From: Fontimonas thermophila | Lineage (GTDB): Bacteria; Pseudomonadota; Gammaproteobacteria; Nevskiales; Nevskiaceae | Reading direction: 5' to 3' | Assembly (NCBI RefSeq): GCF_900113085.1 | Contig: NZ_FOOC01000001.1 | Location: 186,001 to 250,000 of the forward strand | DNA: 64,000 nt | Shown: positions 53,636 through 62,688 of the stretch, one piece after another | Layout of the letters: each line of letters opens with the position of its first letter | Numbering within the stretch: position 1 is the first letter of the stretch | Position numbers and translations under genes: made by a program | The notes under the pieces: generated by a model | Told to the model about the DNA's origin: nothing | Database searches by the model: none | The model's input: only the letters and a program-made list of their open reading frames with translations

Positions 53636-53997
53636 GACGGCGGCGCACCGGCCATGTACCGGATCAGCGCGACGAAGTCGTCTTCGCTGCAGTCGGCGCA
53701 GCCGCCCAGCGGCGGCATGCCCTTGTAGCCGTCGATCGTGTGCGCGAGCAGCGTGTCCATGCCTTGCGCCAGCCGCGGCGCCCAGGCAGCGGTATCGCCG
53801 GTGAGCGGCGCGCCCGTGCCGGGCGTGCCGTGGCAGGACTGGCAGGTCTGCGCGTAAAGCCGCGCGATGGCGGGATCCGCCGGTGCGGCGGCAGCGGATG
53901 CAGCAGGTGCAGGCGGCGCTGGCTCGCTGCAGGCACAGAGCCAGGACAGAGAGACCGCGATGATCACGGCCCGGAGTGTTCGAATCGGAACCAGCAT
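53632..53997 (-). CDS. cytochrome c5-like lipoprotein
   Basis: A 121-residue exported mono-haem cytochrome c. The signal has a lipobox CAC (acylated Cys23), followed by a Pro/Ala-rich linker. The haem attachment site CQSCH is at residues 52-56. The axial Met lies in YKGMPPLGG near 93, directly followed by a CADC pair typical of cytochrome c5. Its stop overlaps the ATG of the lactone oxidase gene, so the two are translationally coupled and the cytochrome is the likely electron acceptor. Confidence 0.9.
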   Translation of the reverse strand: MLVPIRTLRAVIIAVSLSWLCACSEPAPPAPAASAAAAPADPAIARLYAQTCQSCHGTPGTGAPLTGDTAAWAPRLAQGMDTLLAHTIDGYKGMPPLGGCADCSEDDFVALIRYMAGAPPS

Positions 53998-54050
53998 GGC
54001 GCGCGGGCGTGTGGATCGGCACCGGATTGCAGACCGCGGTGCTCTGCATG

Positions 54051-55007
54051 TCAAGGCGGCGCACCGCGGTCGGCGTGGCCGCCACCCAGACGCGTGTCGA
54101 GCCAGGTGCGCAGATCGGACATGACCTCGTCGCGGCAGGTGTCGTTGAGCAGCTCGTGTCGGGCGTCGGTGTAAAGGCGCAGGGTGACATCGGTGAGCCC
54201 GGCGCTGCGGTACATCGCTTCGAGTCCGCGCGCACCGGTTTCGCCGCGGCAGGCTGGATCGCGCGTGCCGTTGAGCAGCAGCACCGGCAAGGACTTGGGA
54301 ATGCGGCACAGCCGCTGCGGGTCGGCGAGCTGGGCGCCGGCTTCGAGCAGCTCGATCCACATCGCCGTGGAACAGCGGAAACCACACAGCGGATCGCGGA
54401 CGTACCGGTCCACTTCGGCGGCATCACGCGACAGCCAGTCGAAGTCGGTGCGCGTCGGGCGAAAGCGGCGGTTGAAGTCCTTGAACGCGAGCCGTTCGCC
54501 GACGACGCTGCGCCGGTGCCGTCCAAAACACCAGGCCTCGAGGCGGACGAGGGCCAGGCCAATGGCGCGCAGCGGGCCCATGTCGGCGCAGCTCGCCGAC
54601 AGCACGGCGCCGGACAGATTCTCGCCATGCGCAACGAGATAGTCCTGCACGAGGAAAGAGCCCCGGCTGTGGCCGAACACGACCAGGGGCAGATGCGGGT
54701 GACGCCGGGCGATTTCCATCCGCACGGCCTCGATCGCGCGCAGCGTGATCGCCCAGCCGCCATGGTCGGCGACGTGACCCAGCTCGTCGGTGCTGCGCAC
54801 GCTGCGGCCATGCCCCGGCAGATCCTGTGCGTACACCGCATAGCCGGCAGCGGCGAGCGCAGCGCCGAGGCGCGCATAGCGGCCGCCGTGTTCGGCCATG
54901 CCATGCACGACCTGCAACACGGCGCGCGGTGCGCTATCCGGCAGCCAGGCGTGGACGCAGGCAAGGCGGCCCTCGCCCTGATCGAGCTGGAATTGATGGC
55001 AGTGCAC
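54051..55007 (-). CDS. alpha/beta hydrolase, monoacylglycerol-lipase-like
   Basis: A 318-residue serine hydrolase of the lysophospholipase/monoacylglycerol lipase group. Oxyanion strand VVHGMAEHGGRYARL, PGHGRSV, nucleophile GHSRGS, acid in GTRDPA and His in ARHELLND are in order, with a helical cap at about 150-230. GTG start at 55007 with GGGAAGG 8 nt upstream. No signal peptide, so it is cytosolic. It precedes the cytochrome/oxidase/PLP cassette by 53 bp on the same strand and may head that operon. Confidence 0.88.
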   Translation of the reverse strand: MHCHQFQLDQGEGRLACVHAWLPDSAPRAVLQVVHGMAEHGGRYARLGAALAAAGYAVYAQDLPGHGRSVRSTDELGHVADHGGWAITLRAIEAVRMEIARRHPHLPLVVFGHSRGSFLVQDYLVAHGENLSGAVLSASCADMGPLRAIGLALVRLEAWCFGRHRRSVVGERLAFKDFNRRFRPTRTDFDWLSRDAAEVDRYVRDPLCGFRCSTAMWIELLEAGAQLADPQRLCRIPKSLPVLLLNGTRDPACRGETGARGLEAMYRSAGLTDVTLRLYTDARHELLNDTCRDEVMSDLRTWLDTRLGGGHADRGAPP

Positions 55008-55086
55008 GTGTACCTTCCCCCGCTAGCCGCGGTTGGCCAGTGTTTCTTCGGTCACCGCGCAGTGTCGCATACGGGAGGAGATCCGC

Positions 55087-56559
55087 ATGAGCGCCTTGCT
55101 GGCCATCGATCAGGGGACGACGAGCACGCGTGCGATCGTTTTCGACCGCAACGGCGCCAAGCTCGCCAGTGCCCAGCGCGAGCTGCCGCAGCACTTCCCG
55201 CAGCCGGGATACGTCGAGCACGACGCTGATCGCATCTGGACCGATACGCTGGCCTGTGCGCGCGACGCACTGCGCGCATCCGGGCTCGGCGCGCAGCAGA
55301 TTGCGGCGATCGGCATCACCAATCAGCGTGAGACCACCGTGATCTGGGATCGCGCCAGCGGCAGGCCGATCCACCATGCCATCGTCTGGCAAGACCGGCG
55401 CACCAGCGCGTTCTGCCAACAGCATGCGGATCGTTCCGACTGGATCAACCGCAAGACCGGGCTGATTCTCGATCCCTACTTCTCCGCGACCAAGATCGCC
55501 TGGCTGCTCGACCACGTGCCGGGCGCCCGCGCACGCGCCGAAAGAGGCGAACTCGCTTTCGGCACGATCGACAGCTGGCTGCTGTGGAAGCTCACCGGCG
55601 GTGCGCGCCACGCCACCGACGCGACCAATGCCTCGCGCACGGCGTTGTTCAACGTCACCACGCAAGACTGGGACGAGGAGCTGCTCGCATTCTTCGGCGT
55701 ACCGCGCAGCCTGTTGCCGGAGGTCCTGGACTGCGCGGCCGATTTCGGGCGCACCGAGCCGACCTTGTTCGGCGCACCGATCGCGATCGGCGGCATCGCC
55801 GGCGACCAGCAGGCGGCGACCATCGGCCAGGCCTGTTTTGCGCCCGGCATGATCAAGTCCACCTACGGCACCGGCTGCTTCATGGTGCTCAACACCGGCG
55901 CGACCCTGACGCTGTCCAAGAACCGCCTGCTCAGCACCATCGCCTACCGGCTCGGCGGCCAGCCCACCTACGCGCTCGAGGGCAGCATCTTCGTCGCCGG
56001 CGCCGCCGTGCAGTGGCTGCGCGACGCGGTGCACCTGATCAAGGCCGCCGGCGAGACCGAGAATCTCGCCAAGTCGATCGACGACACCCAGGGGGTGTAT
56101 CTGGTTCCTGCATTCACCGGATTGGGCGCGCCCTACTGGGATCCGCAGGCGCGCGGTGCGATCTTCGGTCTGACCCGCGATACCGGCATCGCCCATATCG
56201 TCCGCGCGGCGCTGGAGTCGGTCTGCTACCAGACACGCGATCTTTTGCAGGCGATGGCGCAGGACGCCGTTGCACCCACCGAGCTGCGCGTCGATGGCGG
56301 CATGGTCGTCAACGACTGGCTAACCCAATGTCTGGCCGATGTACTGCAAATCCCGGTCGTGCGCCCGCACACGGTGGAGACCACGGCGCTCGGGGCGGCG
56401 TTTCTCGCCGGCCTGCAGGCGGGCATGTATGCCTCGCTCGATGACATCGCCCGGCTCTGGCAGGCCGACCGCCGCTTCACGCCTAAAATGGATGCCGCGC
56501 GCGCCGACGCGCTCTACGCCGGCTGGCGTGACGCGGTGATGCGCGTGCGCTCGACCTGA
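55087..56559 (+). CDS. glpK: glycerol kinase
   Basis: A 490-residue FGGY-family kinase phosphorylating glycerol to glycerol-3-phosphate. [13 protein letters not shown] phosphate loop, [40 protein letters not shown] and [11 protein letters not shown] motifs are all present, and the length is standard. GGGAGGAGA precedes the ATG at 55087. No glpF or glpD lies nearby. Divergent from the lipase-like gene, which could supply glycerol, though that link is only suggestive. Confidence 0.97.
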   Translation: MSALLAIDQGTTSTRAIVFDRNGAKLASAQRELPQHFPQPGYVEHDADRIWTDTLACARDALRASGLGAQQIAAIGITNQRETTVIWDRASGRPIHHAIVWQDRRTSAFCQQHADRSDWINRKTGLILDPYFSATKIAWLLDHVPGARARAERGELAFGTIDSWLLWKLTGGARHATDATNASRTALFNVTTQDWDEELLAFFGVPRSLLPEVLDCAADFGRTEPTLFGAPIAIGGIAGDQQAATIGQACFAPGMIKSTYGTGCFMVLNTGATLTLSKNRLLSTIAYRLGGQPTYALEGSIFVAGAAVQWLRDAVHLIKAAGETENLAKSIDDTQGVYLVPAFTGLGAPYWDPQARGAIFGLTRDTGIAHIVRAALESVCYQTRDLLQAMAQDAVAPTELRVDGGMVVNDWLTQCLADVLQIPVVRPHTVETTALGAAFLAGLQAGMYASLDDIARLWQADRRFTPKMDAARADALYAGWRDAVMRVRST

Positions 56560-56633
56560 AAATCCGGCTCGCCGCACCTGGGCCGGTGCCGCTCGGGTAT
56601 GCTTCGGGAACCTCACGATCACGGAGAACGGGG

Positions 56634-57014
56634 ATGAGCATTGCGTACTGGTGCGTGGTGATCGCGGCGTTTCTGCCGTTCCTGGGCACGCTCGCCGCCA
56701 AGATCGGCGGGCGCATGCCGGTGTCGGCGAACCACAATCCGCGCGAATGGCTGGACCAGATCGGCGGCTGGCAGAAGCGCGCCCACTGGTATCAGCTCAA
56801 CAGCTTCGAGGCCTTTCCGGCCTTCGCGGCCGCGGTCTTGATCGCCACCGAACTGCAGGCGCCGCAGGCGCGGATCGATCAACTGGCGATGGCCTTCATC
56901 GGCTTTCGCCTCGCCTATTTTGTCTGCTACGTCGCGGACTGGGCGACGCTGCGCTCCCTGGTCTGGTTCGGCGGCATCGCCTGCACGCTCTGGCTGTTTC
57001 TGCTCGGCGCCTGA
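56634..57014 (+). CDS. MAPEG family membrane protein
   Basis: A 126-residue protein with four membrane segments (about 4-20, 55-75, 80-97, 104-122), resembling the MAPEG superfamily of glutathione-dependent/eicosanoid membrane proteins. Typical features are HNPREWLDQIGGWQKRAHWYQLNSFEAFPAFAAAV, including the conserved N-x-E-x-F/P region, and FRLAYFVCYVADWATLR. Bacterial MAPEGs are poorly characterised. GGAGAACGGGG lies before the ATG. Convergent with the cupin gene. Confidence 0.88.
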   Translation: MSIAYWCVVIAAFLPFLGTLAAKIGGRMPVSANHNPREWLDQIGGWQKRAHWYQLNSFEAFPAFAAAVLIATELQAPQARIDQLAMAFIGFRLAYFVCYVADWATLRSLVWFGGIACTLWLFLLGA

Positions 57015-57048
57015 ACCGAGCACCGGATGGCGCGCGGGCGTGAGGCGC

Positions 57049-57498
57049 TCAGCGCTCGGGCGTAACCGGCTCGAGTGCGGTCGGGCCCAAGCCGGATTCC
57101 TGTACCAGCGTTTCGCCATCGAGCGCGGCGCTGAAGTGCGCAACGCCGGATGGCACGACGATGACCGTGCCGGGACCATAGGCGGTGAGCGCGCCGGCGT
57201 CGTAGCGCGTACCGGTGGCGAAGAAATAACGGCCGCTGAGCACGGTCACGGTGCGCGTATCCGGATGCCGGTGCGCAGGCGTGGTCGCGCCCGCAGCCAG
57301 GCGCGCGCGGATGGTGTACGGCCCCGCGGCCTTCGGATCGCCGGTGACGACGGCGATCGCCGCGCCGGGTGCGCGCGCATCGGCGACGTAGTGCAAATCC
57401 TCGGGCGCGATCACGCGCACGGCCTCGGCACCGGCGGCACCGGCAGTGACGGAAAACAGCGCAACAGCGAGCAGCGGCGCGAGATGTCGGGTGTCCAT
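57049..57498 (-). CDS. exported cupin domain protein
   Basis: A 149-residue secreted cupin. The signal peptide covers about 1-24 (ALFSVTAGAAGA). The cupin core has GATTPAHRHPDTRTVTVLSGRYFF (first motif, two His ligands and Glu replaced) and YGPGTVIVVPSGVAHFSA (second motif, final His). Probably a metal-dependent small-molecule-binding or dioxygenase-like protein in the periplasm. It follows the chorismatase gene by 91 bp on the same strand; co-transcription is possible but unproved. Confidence 0.85.
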   Translation of the reverse strand: MDTRHLAPLLAVALFSVTAGAAGAEAVRVIAPEDLHYVADARAPGAAIAVVTGDPKAAGPYTIRARLAAGATTPAHRHPDTRTVTVLSGRYFFATGTRYDAGALTAYGPGTVIVVPSGVAHFSAALDGETLVQESGLGPTALEPVTPER

Positions 57499-57589
57499 GA
57501 CGGGCAGGATGACGCAAGACCTCGTGCAGCCTAACCCAGGCGGGCGTGCGCGAGCAGGCTTGCGGCCGGACAAAGCGCCGCGCGGCCGC

Positions 57590-58537
57590 TCAGCACCGCC
57601 GGTACAGTGTCTCGACTTCAAGGCACAGGTCGGTGCGGCAGATGTCGCCCTGCAGCGCGGTGATCGGCACTCCGGCGCCGAGGGCCTGCTGCAGCGGTCG
57701 CCAGATCGGCTCGAGCAGCGCCGGCTCGCGCAGGTAGAGCTTGACCTGCTCCGGCTGCCAGCGCCGGTGGTCGGTGTCGCCGTGCACCTGCGCGGCGCGG
57801 GCAAGCAGCGCGTCGATGTTCGCCAGCGTCTCTGCGAGCTGGCGCGGCGCATCGCCGGCGTGGAGGGTTTCGTGGCCGACGACGCTCGCGGTGCCGGAGA
57901 CCAGCAGATCCGGCGTATCGGCCCACGGCCGGTAGATCGCGCGCGAGAAACTGGGGCTGCGCGGCCCGTACTGGCGCGGATAGCGAAACGCGCTGATCTG
58001 GCGCGGATTCTCGATCTGCACGCCGGGCGTGCGCGCGGCCAGGAAATAGATCAGCAGCCCCCCCGTGTGTGTGCCGATCGCCGTGGCTGCGGGCAGGTGT
58101 CGCTCGAAGTCCGGCTCGAGCGCAAGCGCCTGGTAACGGCCGAGCGTGAAGCGGCGATAGCGTTCGCCGTCGGCCTCGCCGCGGTTGATGTGCGCGATGA
58201 AGTTCCAGATTCGCAGCCAGGCCGGAAAACCGCGCCGGCGCAAAAAGCCGTCGAGCCGCGTGTAAATCCGGTACACGCTGTGTTCGACCGGTTCGAACTC
58301 GGCCTCCGGCACGCTGATCTGGCCGAACAGCACCGCGCCGTTTTCGGCATAGCGGATGCCGTCCTCGTCGCCGCAGCGCACCGGTGTTGCGCTCTCCCAG
58401 ATTTCGACGGCGGGGCCGCGCAGGGCCGGCAGCTCGACGTGGATGCGGCGCGGGTCGTCATCCGGCGGCGCGGCGTGGCCGTGCACGATGCAGGCGAGCA
58501 CCGTGGGGGCGAGCACCGGCGGCGCCGTCGTCGCCAT
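57590..58537 (-). CDS. chorismatase (FkbO/Hyg5/XanB2-like)
   Basis: A 315-residue chorismate-processing enzyme. Chorismatases split chorismate to pyruvate and a (di)hydroxybenzoate: FkbO types give dihydroxycyclohexadienoate, Hyg5/XanB2 types give 3-hydroxybenzoate, and XanB2 also 4-hydroxybenzoate. Recognisable parts are FGQISVPEAEFEPVEHSVYRIYT, HLYRIWNFI-type WLRIWNFIAHIN, RYRRFTLGRYQAL, AATAIGTHTGGLLIYFLA and SGTASVVGHETLHAGD near the end. ATG 58537 is preferred; an ATG at 58684 would add 49 basic residues. No pigment genes stand nearby, so whether it feeds ubiquinone or a xanthomonadin-type pigment is open. Confidence 0.88.
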   Translation of the reverse strand: MATTAPPVLAPTVLACIVHGHAAPPDDDPRRIHVELPALRGPAVEIWESATPVRCGDEDGIRYAENGAVLFGQISVPEAEFEPVEHSVYRIYTRLDGFLRRRGFPAWLRIWNFIAHINRGEADGERYRRFTLGRYQALALEPDFERHLPAATAIGTHTGGLLIYFLAARTPGVQIENPRQISAFRYPRQYGPRSPSFSRAIYRPWADTPDLLVSGTASVVGHETLHAGDAPRQLAETLANIDALLARAAQVHGDTDHRRWQPEQVKLYLREPALLEPIWRPLQQALGAGVPITALQGDICRTDLCLEVETLYRRC

Positions 58538-58783
58538 GCGCACGCGATAAGGCCGCGGGCCAGGCGCGGATGCGCACGAGAATCGACTGGATCCCTCGCG
58601 GGAGTGCTGGATGTCGGGCTGCACGGAATTTGCTGCAATAGTGCGGCGAAGCGGGCCGTGGCGGACGGCAGGTCGTGCGTCCATTCTAGTCCAGGGCCTC
58701 CGGCGGCGCGGGTAAAAACCGCGCAGCGGCGCAGTGCAGGCCCGGCACGAGCAGCCGGCCGCGGTCATCTCGAGGAGAAGAAC

Positions 58784-58849
58784 ATGAATCTGCAGGCCGT
58801 TGTGGCCAGAACGCCACGCATCCGATCCGCGCGCCGGGCGCTGTCATGA
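58784..58849 (+). CDS. 21-codon leader ORF coupled to the BASS transporter gene
   Basis: A short frame starting at an ATG with GAGGAGAAG 3 nt upstream, one of the best ribosome binding sites here, and ending TGA at 58847-58849 inside the ATGA that opens the transporter gene. The transporter start itself has no ribosome binding site (GGGCGCTGTC precedes it). The peptide is basic (ARTPRIRSARR). It most likely delivers ribosomes to the transporter start; attenuation is possible. Confidence 0.55.
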   Translation: MNLQAVVARTPRIRSARRALS

Positions 58850-59823
58850 CCGGAATCGACGCGGTAGAGCTGCAATTCAGTCCGTCCGCCGTACTCGCTC
58901 TGCAGCTCATTCTCGCGGTCGTGATCTTCGGCGTGGCGCTGGAGCTGCGCTTCGGTGATTTCGCGCGCCTGCTGCGCGAGCCGCGGCTGATGGTCATCGG
59001 CCTGTGTTCCCAGCTCATCGCCCTGCCGCTGCTGACGTTCGCGCTGGTCGCCGTCGCCGATCCTGCACCGAGTCTTGCGCTCGGATTGATGATGACCGCG
59101 GCCTGCCCCGGCGGCAACATGTCCAACGTGCTGACCCACTGGGCTGGCGGCCGTACCTCGCTGTCGATGGCGATGACGACGTTGTCGAGCCTGGTTTCGC
59201 CGGTGACCACGCCGCTGACCTTCGCGCTGCTCGGCGATCTGCATCCGGCGACACGCGCGGCGATGCGCGAGGTGGCGGTGCCGTACACCGAGCTGGTCGG
59301 CACGATTCTGCTCGCCCTGGTGTTGCCGCTGGTGCTGGGCATGACCCTGGCGCAGCGCCGCCCGGCACTCGCCGAGCGCCTGCGCCGGCCACTCAAACGC
59401 TTCGGCGTGTTCGTCCTGCTGCTGTTCATCGTGCTCGCGCTGGCGGCCAATCAGGGCTTGTTCCGCCCGGCGCTGGTCGCGATCTTCTGGCTGGTCGCCG
59501 CGCACAATGCGCTCGCCCTGGTCACCGGATGGTCGCTGGCGCGGCTGCTTGGAACCGGCGCGTCCGCGCGCCGCGCCATCACCTTCGAGACCGGCATCCA
59601 CAACACGGCCCTGGGGCTGACGCTGATCTTCAGCTACTTCCAGGGCCTGGGCGGCATGGCGCTGGTCGTCGCCTGGTGGGGGGTCTGGCAGCTCGTCACC
59701 GGGGGTTTGCTGGCGCGCCATTGGGCGCAGCGTCCGCTGCAGGCGTGCGTCGACGACGCACGCGGTGCACACGCGGCGGCCGTCGCCGAAACCGCCGCGC
59801 CGCCGCAGCGCGATCGAAGCTGA
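58846..59823 (+). CDS. bile acid:sodium symporter family (BASS) transporter
   Basis: A 325-residue secondary transporter with about nine or ten membrane segments. The family signature ACPGGNMSNVLTHWAGG with the sodium-site Asn/Ser residues lies near 85-101, and FETGIHNTALGLTLIFSYF near 245-263 is the second repeat crossover. BASS members move organic acids, pantoate or bile acids with Na+; the substrate is not visible. The C-terminal 25 residues are hydrophilic. The start overlaps the leader ORF stop. It is convergent with the PlsC-type acyltransferase. Confidence 0.9.
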   Translation: MTGIDAVELQFSPSAVLALQLILAVVIFGVALELRFGDFARLLREPRLMVIGLCSQLIALPLLTFALVAVADPAPSLALGLMMTAACPGGNMSNVLTHWAGGRTSLSMAMTTLSSLVSPVTTPLTFALLGDLHPATRAAMREVAVPYTELVGTILLALVLPLVLGMTLAQRRPALAERLRRPLKRFGVFVLLLFIVLALAANQGLFRPALVAIFWLVAAHNALALVTGWSLARLLGTGASARRAITFETGIHNTALGLTLIFSYFQGLGGMALVVAWWGVWQLVTGGLLARHWAQRPLQACVDDARGAHAAAVAETAAPPQRDRS

Positions 59824-59851
59824 CGGTGCGCGGTCCGGTTGAGGCGGAAGA

Positions 59852-60775
59852 TCAGCCGTGTGCCGGCGTGGCCTGCGCCGCTGGCCGCGTCGTCAGCATG
59901 CGTTCGAGGCGCGCGTCCTTGCGTGCCCAGATCCCGTTGATCCAGGCCTGGAAGCGTTTGCGGTATTCGGGGTCGTTCTCGTAGTCGCCGGTCATCATCT
60001 CCTGCGGGATCGGCAGCACGTCGACGTGCACGGCGAGCTGGTCCTGCTCGCCGCAGGCGAAGCTCCACAGCAGCGGCTTGCGGGTCGGCTGGTAGGCGAT
60101 GGTGACGTCGATGAGGCCGGCGAACTGCTCACCCATCGCGTTCAGGGTGAAGCTGATGCCGGCGGCCTTGGGGCGCAGCAGATGGCGGTAGGGCGAGCCG
60201 CGCGCGATGCGCTTGGCCTCGGTGAAGCGGGTGCCTTCCAGAAAATTGATCACCGTCACCGGCTCGGTCTTGTACAGCGCGCAGGCCCGCCGCGTGGTTT
60301 CGATGTCTTGCTGGCGCAGCGCCGGGTTGGCCTGCAGCGCCTCCTTGCTGTGCCGGCGCATGAACGGGAAATCCATCGCCCAGCAGGCCAGGCCGATGAT
60401 CGGCACGTACATCAGCTCCCATTTCAGAAAAAAGCGCGGGAACGGCGTGCGCCCGTGGAAGAGGTCGAACAGGACGATGATGTCGGCCCAGGACTGGTGG
60501 TTGCAGATCAGCAGGTAGTTGCGCCCGGGCTGGACGGGCGTGCGGAACTCGACGTCCCACTGCTCGGTGTGCAGCAGGCGGTACAGGATCTTGTTGTTGC
60601 GCACCCAGTTGGTGGCGATCCAGATGCAGTAGCGGCTGCAGGCGCGCTGCAGCGGCGGATAGGGCAGCAGCTTGAGCAGGATCGCCGGCATGAGCAGCAC
60701 GAAGCAGGCGACCATCCACGCGATCATCACCGTTGCAGTCAGCATACCGATGATCGTCGGGGGAAAAGAAAACAT
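59852..60775 (-). CDS. PlsC-type acyltransferase (YihG-like)
   Basis: A 307-residue membrane lysophospholipid acyltransferase. Two hydrophobic segments (about 10-35) anchor it. The catalytic box NHQSWAD (H-x4-D) near 100 is followed by FPFMRRHS, and the substrate motif INFLEGTRF near 185. The sequence resembles YihG/AcyT-type enzymes that act on lysophosphatidylglycerol or polyunsaturated acyl chains. ATG at 60775. 20 bp downstream of the hemE stop, it may be in one transcript with hemE and pyrF. Confidence 0.9.
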   Translation of the reverse strand: MFSFPPTIIGMLTATVMIAWMVACFVLLMPAILLKLLPYPPLQRACSRYCIWIATNWVRNNKILYRLLHTEQWDVEFRTPVQPGRNYLLICNHQSWADIIVLFDLFHGRTPFPRFFLKWELMYVPIIGLACWAMDFPFMRRHSKEALQANPALRQQDIETTRRACALYKTEPVTVINFLEGTRFTEAKRIARGSPYRHLLRPKAAGISFTLNAMGEQFAGLIDVTIAYQPTRKPLLWSFACGEQDQLAVHVDVLPIPQEMMTGDYENDPEYRKRFQAWINGIWARKDARLERMLTTRPAAQATPAHG

Positions 60776-60795
60776 GACGGCACCTCCGTCGCTTT

Positions 60796-61860
60796 CTATG
60801 ACCTGCGATGGTAGGCCGGGCTCAAGGCGCGCACGGCCTCGACCATCACCGCCGCGTGTTCCGGCGGCGTCTGCTGCAGGATACCGTGTCCGAGGTTGAA
60901 TACATGCCCCGGGCCGGAGCCGTAGGATGCGAGCACCCGCGCCACGGCCGCCTCGATGCGCGCCGGCGGAGCGAGCAGCCAGGCCGGGTCGAGGTTGCCT
61001 TGCAACGCGACGCGATCCCCGACCCGCGCGCGCGCCGCGGCGAGGTCCGTGGTCCAGTCTAACCCGAGCGCATCGCAGCCGGTCTCGGCCATCACTTCGA
61101 GGTGCGCGCCGCCATTTTTCGTGAACAGGATCACCGGCACCTGCGCGGCGACGCGCTTGAGATGGGCGACGATGCGTGCCATCGGTTCCAGCGAGAAGCG
61201 CCGGTAGTCGGCCGGCGCGAGCACCCCGCCCCAGGTGTCGAACAGCATCAGCGCATCCGCGCCGGCGCGGACCTGCGCTTCGAGATACAGGCTTACCGCG
61301 GCGGTGAGTTTGGCGAGCAAATGCTCGAGCGTTTCCGGTGCGGCATAGGCCATCTGCTTGATCTGCGTGAAGTCCGAGCCGCCGCCGCCCTCGACCATGT
61401 AGGTCGCGAGCGTCCACGGGCTGCCGGCAAAGCCGATCAGCGGCAGGCGTGTGCCGAGCGCGGCGCGGATCGTGCGGACCGCATCCATGACGTAACGCAG
61501 CTCGGTCTCGGGATCGGGAACCGGCAGCGCCTCGATGGCCTGCGCGTCGCGCACCGGACGGTCGAAGACCGGGCCTTCGTGTTCGACGAAGCGCAGTCCC
61601 AGGCCCATCGCATCCGGAACCGTGAGGATGTCGGAGAACAGGATCGCCGCATCCAGGTCATAGCGCGCGATCGGTTGCAGCGTGACCTCGCAGCACAGCT
61701 CGGGGTTGCGGCACAGGCTCATGAAATCGCCCGCCTTGGCGCGCGAGGCGCGGTACTCGGGCAGATAGCGGCCGGCCTGGCGCATCATCCACACCGGCGT
61801 GCGGTCCACCGGTTCGCGCCGCAGCGCGCGCAGCAAGCGGTCGTTTTCGATCGGTCTCAT
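60796..61860 (-). CDS. hemE: uroporphyrinogen decarboxylase
   Basis: A 354-residue enzyme decarboxylating uroporphyrinogen III to coproporphyrinogen III. The substrate-binding N-terminus [18 protein letters not shown] (about 19-36), [18 protein letters not shown] with the key Asp, [19 protein letters not shown] and [15 protein letters not shown] are all present. Length is normal. In line with pyrF upstream (46 bp) on the minus strand. Confidence 0.97.
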   Translation of the reverse strand: MRPIENDRLLRALRREPVDRTPVWMMRQAGRYLPEYRASRAKAGDFMSLCRNPELCCEVTLQPIARYDLDAAILFSDILTVPDAMGLGLRFVEHEGPVFDRPVRDAQAIEALPVPDPETELRYVMDAVRTIRAALGTRLPLIGFAGSPWTLATYMVEGGGGSDFTQIKQMAYAAPETLEHLLAKLTAAVSLYLEAQVRAGADALMLFDTWGGVLAPADYRRFSLEPMARIVAHLKRVAAQVPVILFTKNGGAHLEVMAETGCDALGLDWTTDLAAARARVGDRVALQGNLDPAWLLAPPARIEAAVARVLASYGSGPGHVFNLGHGILQQTPPEHAAVMVEAVRALSPAYHRRS

Positions 61861-61906
61861 GGCGTCAACTTAAACCGCGCCCGGGCTTTTGCACAAAGCC
61901 GGCGCC

Positions 61907-62644
61907 TCACCGCGCCCCGGTCGTGGGGATGCCGGCGTCGTGCAGCGCGTGCAGGATCTCGGACTGGATGCGCATGGCCATCGCGCGCGGGTCGGCGGCA
62001 TCGCGGATCGGCCGGCCGACGACGAGATAGTCGGCGCCGGCGCGAATGGCCGCGGCCGGCGTCATGATGCGCTTTTGATCCGCCTCGATCCGGTTGTCGA
62101 CCGGGCGGATGCCCGGCGTCACACAGATCAGTTTGCGCGGCGCCTCGGCGCGCAGGCGCGCGACTTCGAGCCCCGAGGACACCACGCCGTCGCAGCCGGC
62201 AGCGAGCGCGCGGCGCGCGCGCGACAGCACGAGGTCGGCGACGTCGCAGGCAAAGCCCAGATCGGCCAGATCGCCGCGGTCCAGGCTGGTCAGCGCGGTG
62301 ACCGCGAGCACCTTCAGGCCGCCAGACTTGGCCTTGGCGGCGGCTTCCATGATCGACTGGTTGCCGTGGACGGTGCAGAAATCGGCGCCGCGCTCGGCGA
62401 GGTTGCGTACCGCGCGGGCCACGGTTTCGGGAATGTCGAAGAATTTCAGATCGACGAAGACCTTCTTGTGCTCGCCCTTGAGCCAGTCGAGCAGGTCGAA
62501 GAAACCGGGCGCCATCAACAGCTCCAGACCGATCTTGTAGAAACGCACGGTCTCTTGGAGCTGTATGACCAGCGCGCGCGCCTGCACGGCACTGGGTACG
62601 TCGAGGGCGACGATGAGACGGTCTTCGGCGGCAATCGTGTCCAC
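61907..62644 (-). CDS. pyrF: orotidine-5'-phosphate decarboxylase
   Basis: A 245-residue group I OMP decarboxylase, last step of UMP synthesis. LIVALDVPSA opens the barrel, the catalytic array is in VFVDLKFFDIPETVARAV (Asp-Lys-Asp), and CVTPGIRP and RAGADYLVVGRPI form the phosphate site. GTG start at 62644. Between hrpA and hemE on the same strand. Confidence 0.96.
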   Translation of the reverse strand: MDTIAAEDRLIVALDVPSAVQARALVIQLQETVRFYKIGLELLMAPGFFDLLDWLKGEHKKVFVDLKFFDIPETVARAVRNLAERGADFCTVHGNQSIMEAAAKAKSGGLKVLAVTALTSLDRGDLADLGFACDVADLVLSRARRALAAGCDGVVSSGLEVARLRAEAPRKLICVTPGIRPVDNRIEADQKRIMTPAAAIRAGADYLVVGRPIRDAADPRAMAMRIQSEILHALHDAGIPTTGAR

Positions 62645-62688
62645 GCTGTCTTTATCCGCTGGCTGGTAGAAGACGGGCCTGCCCTAGT

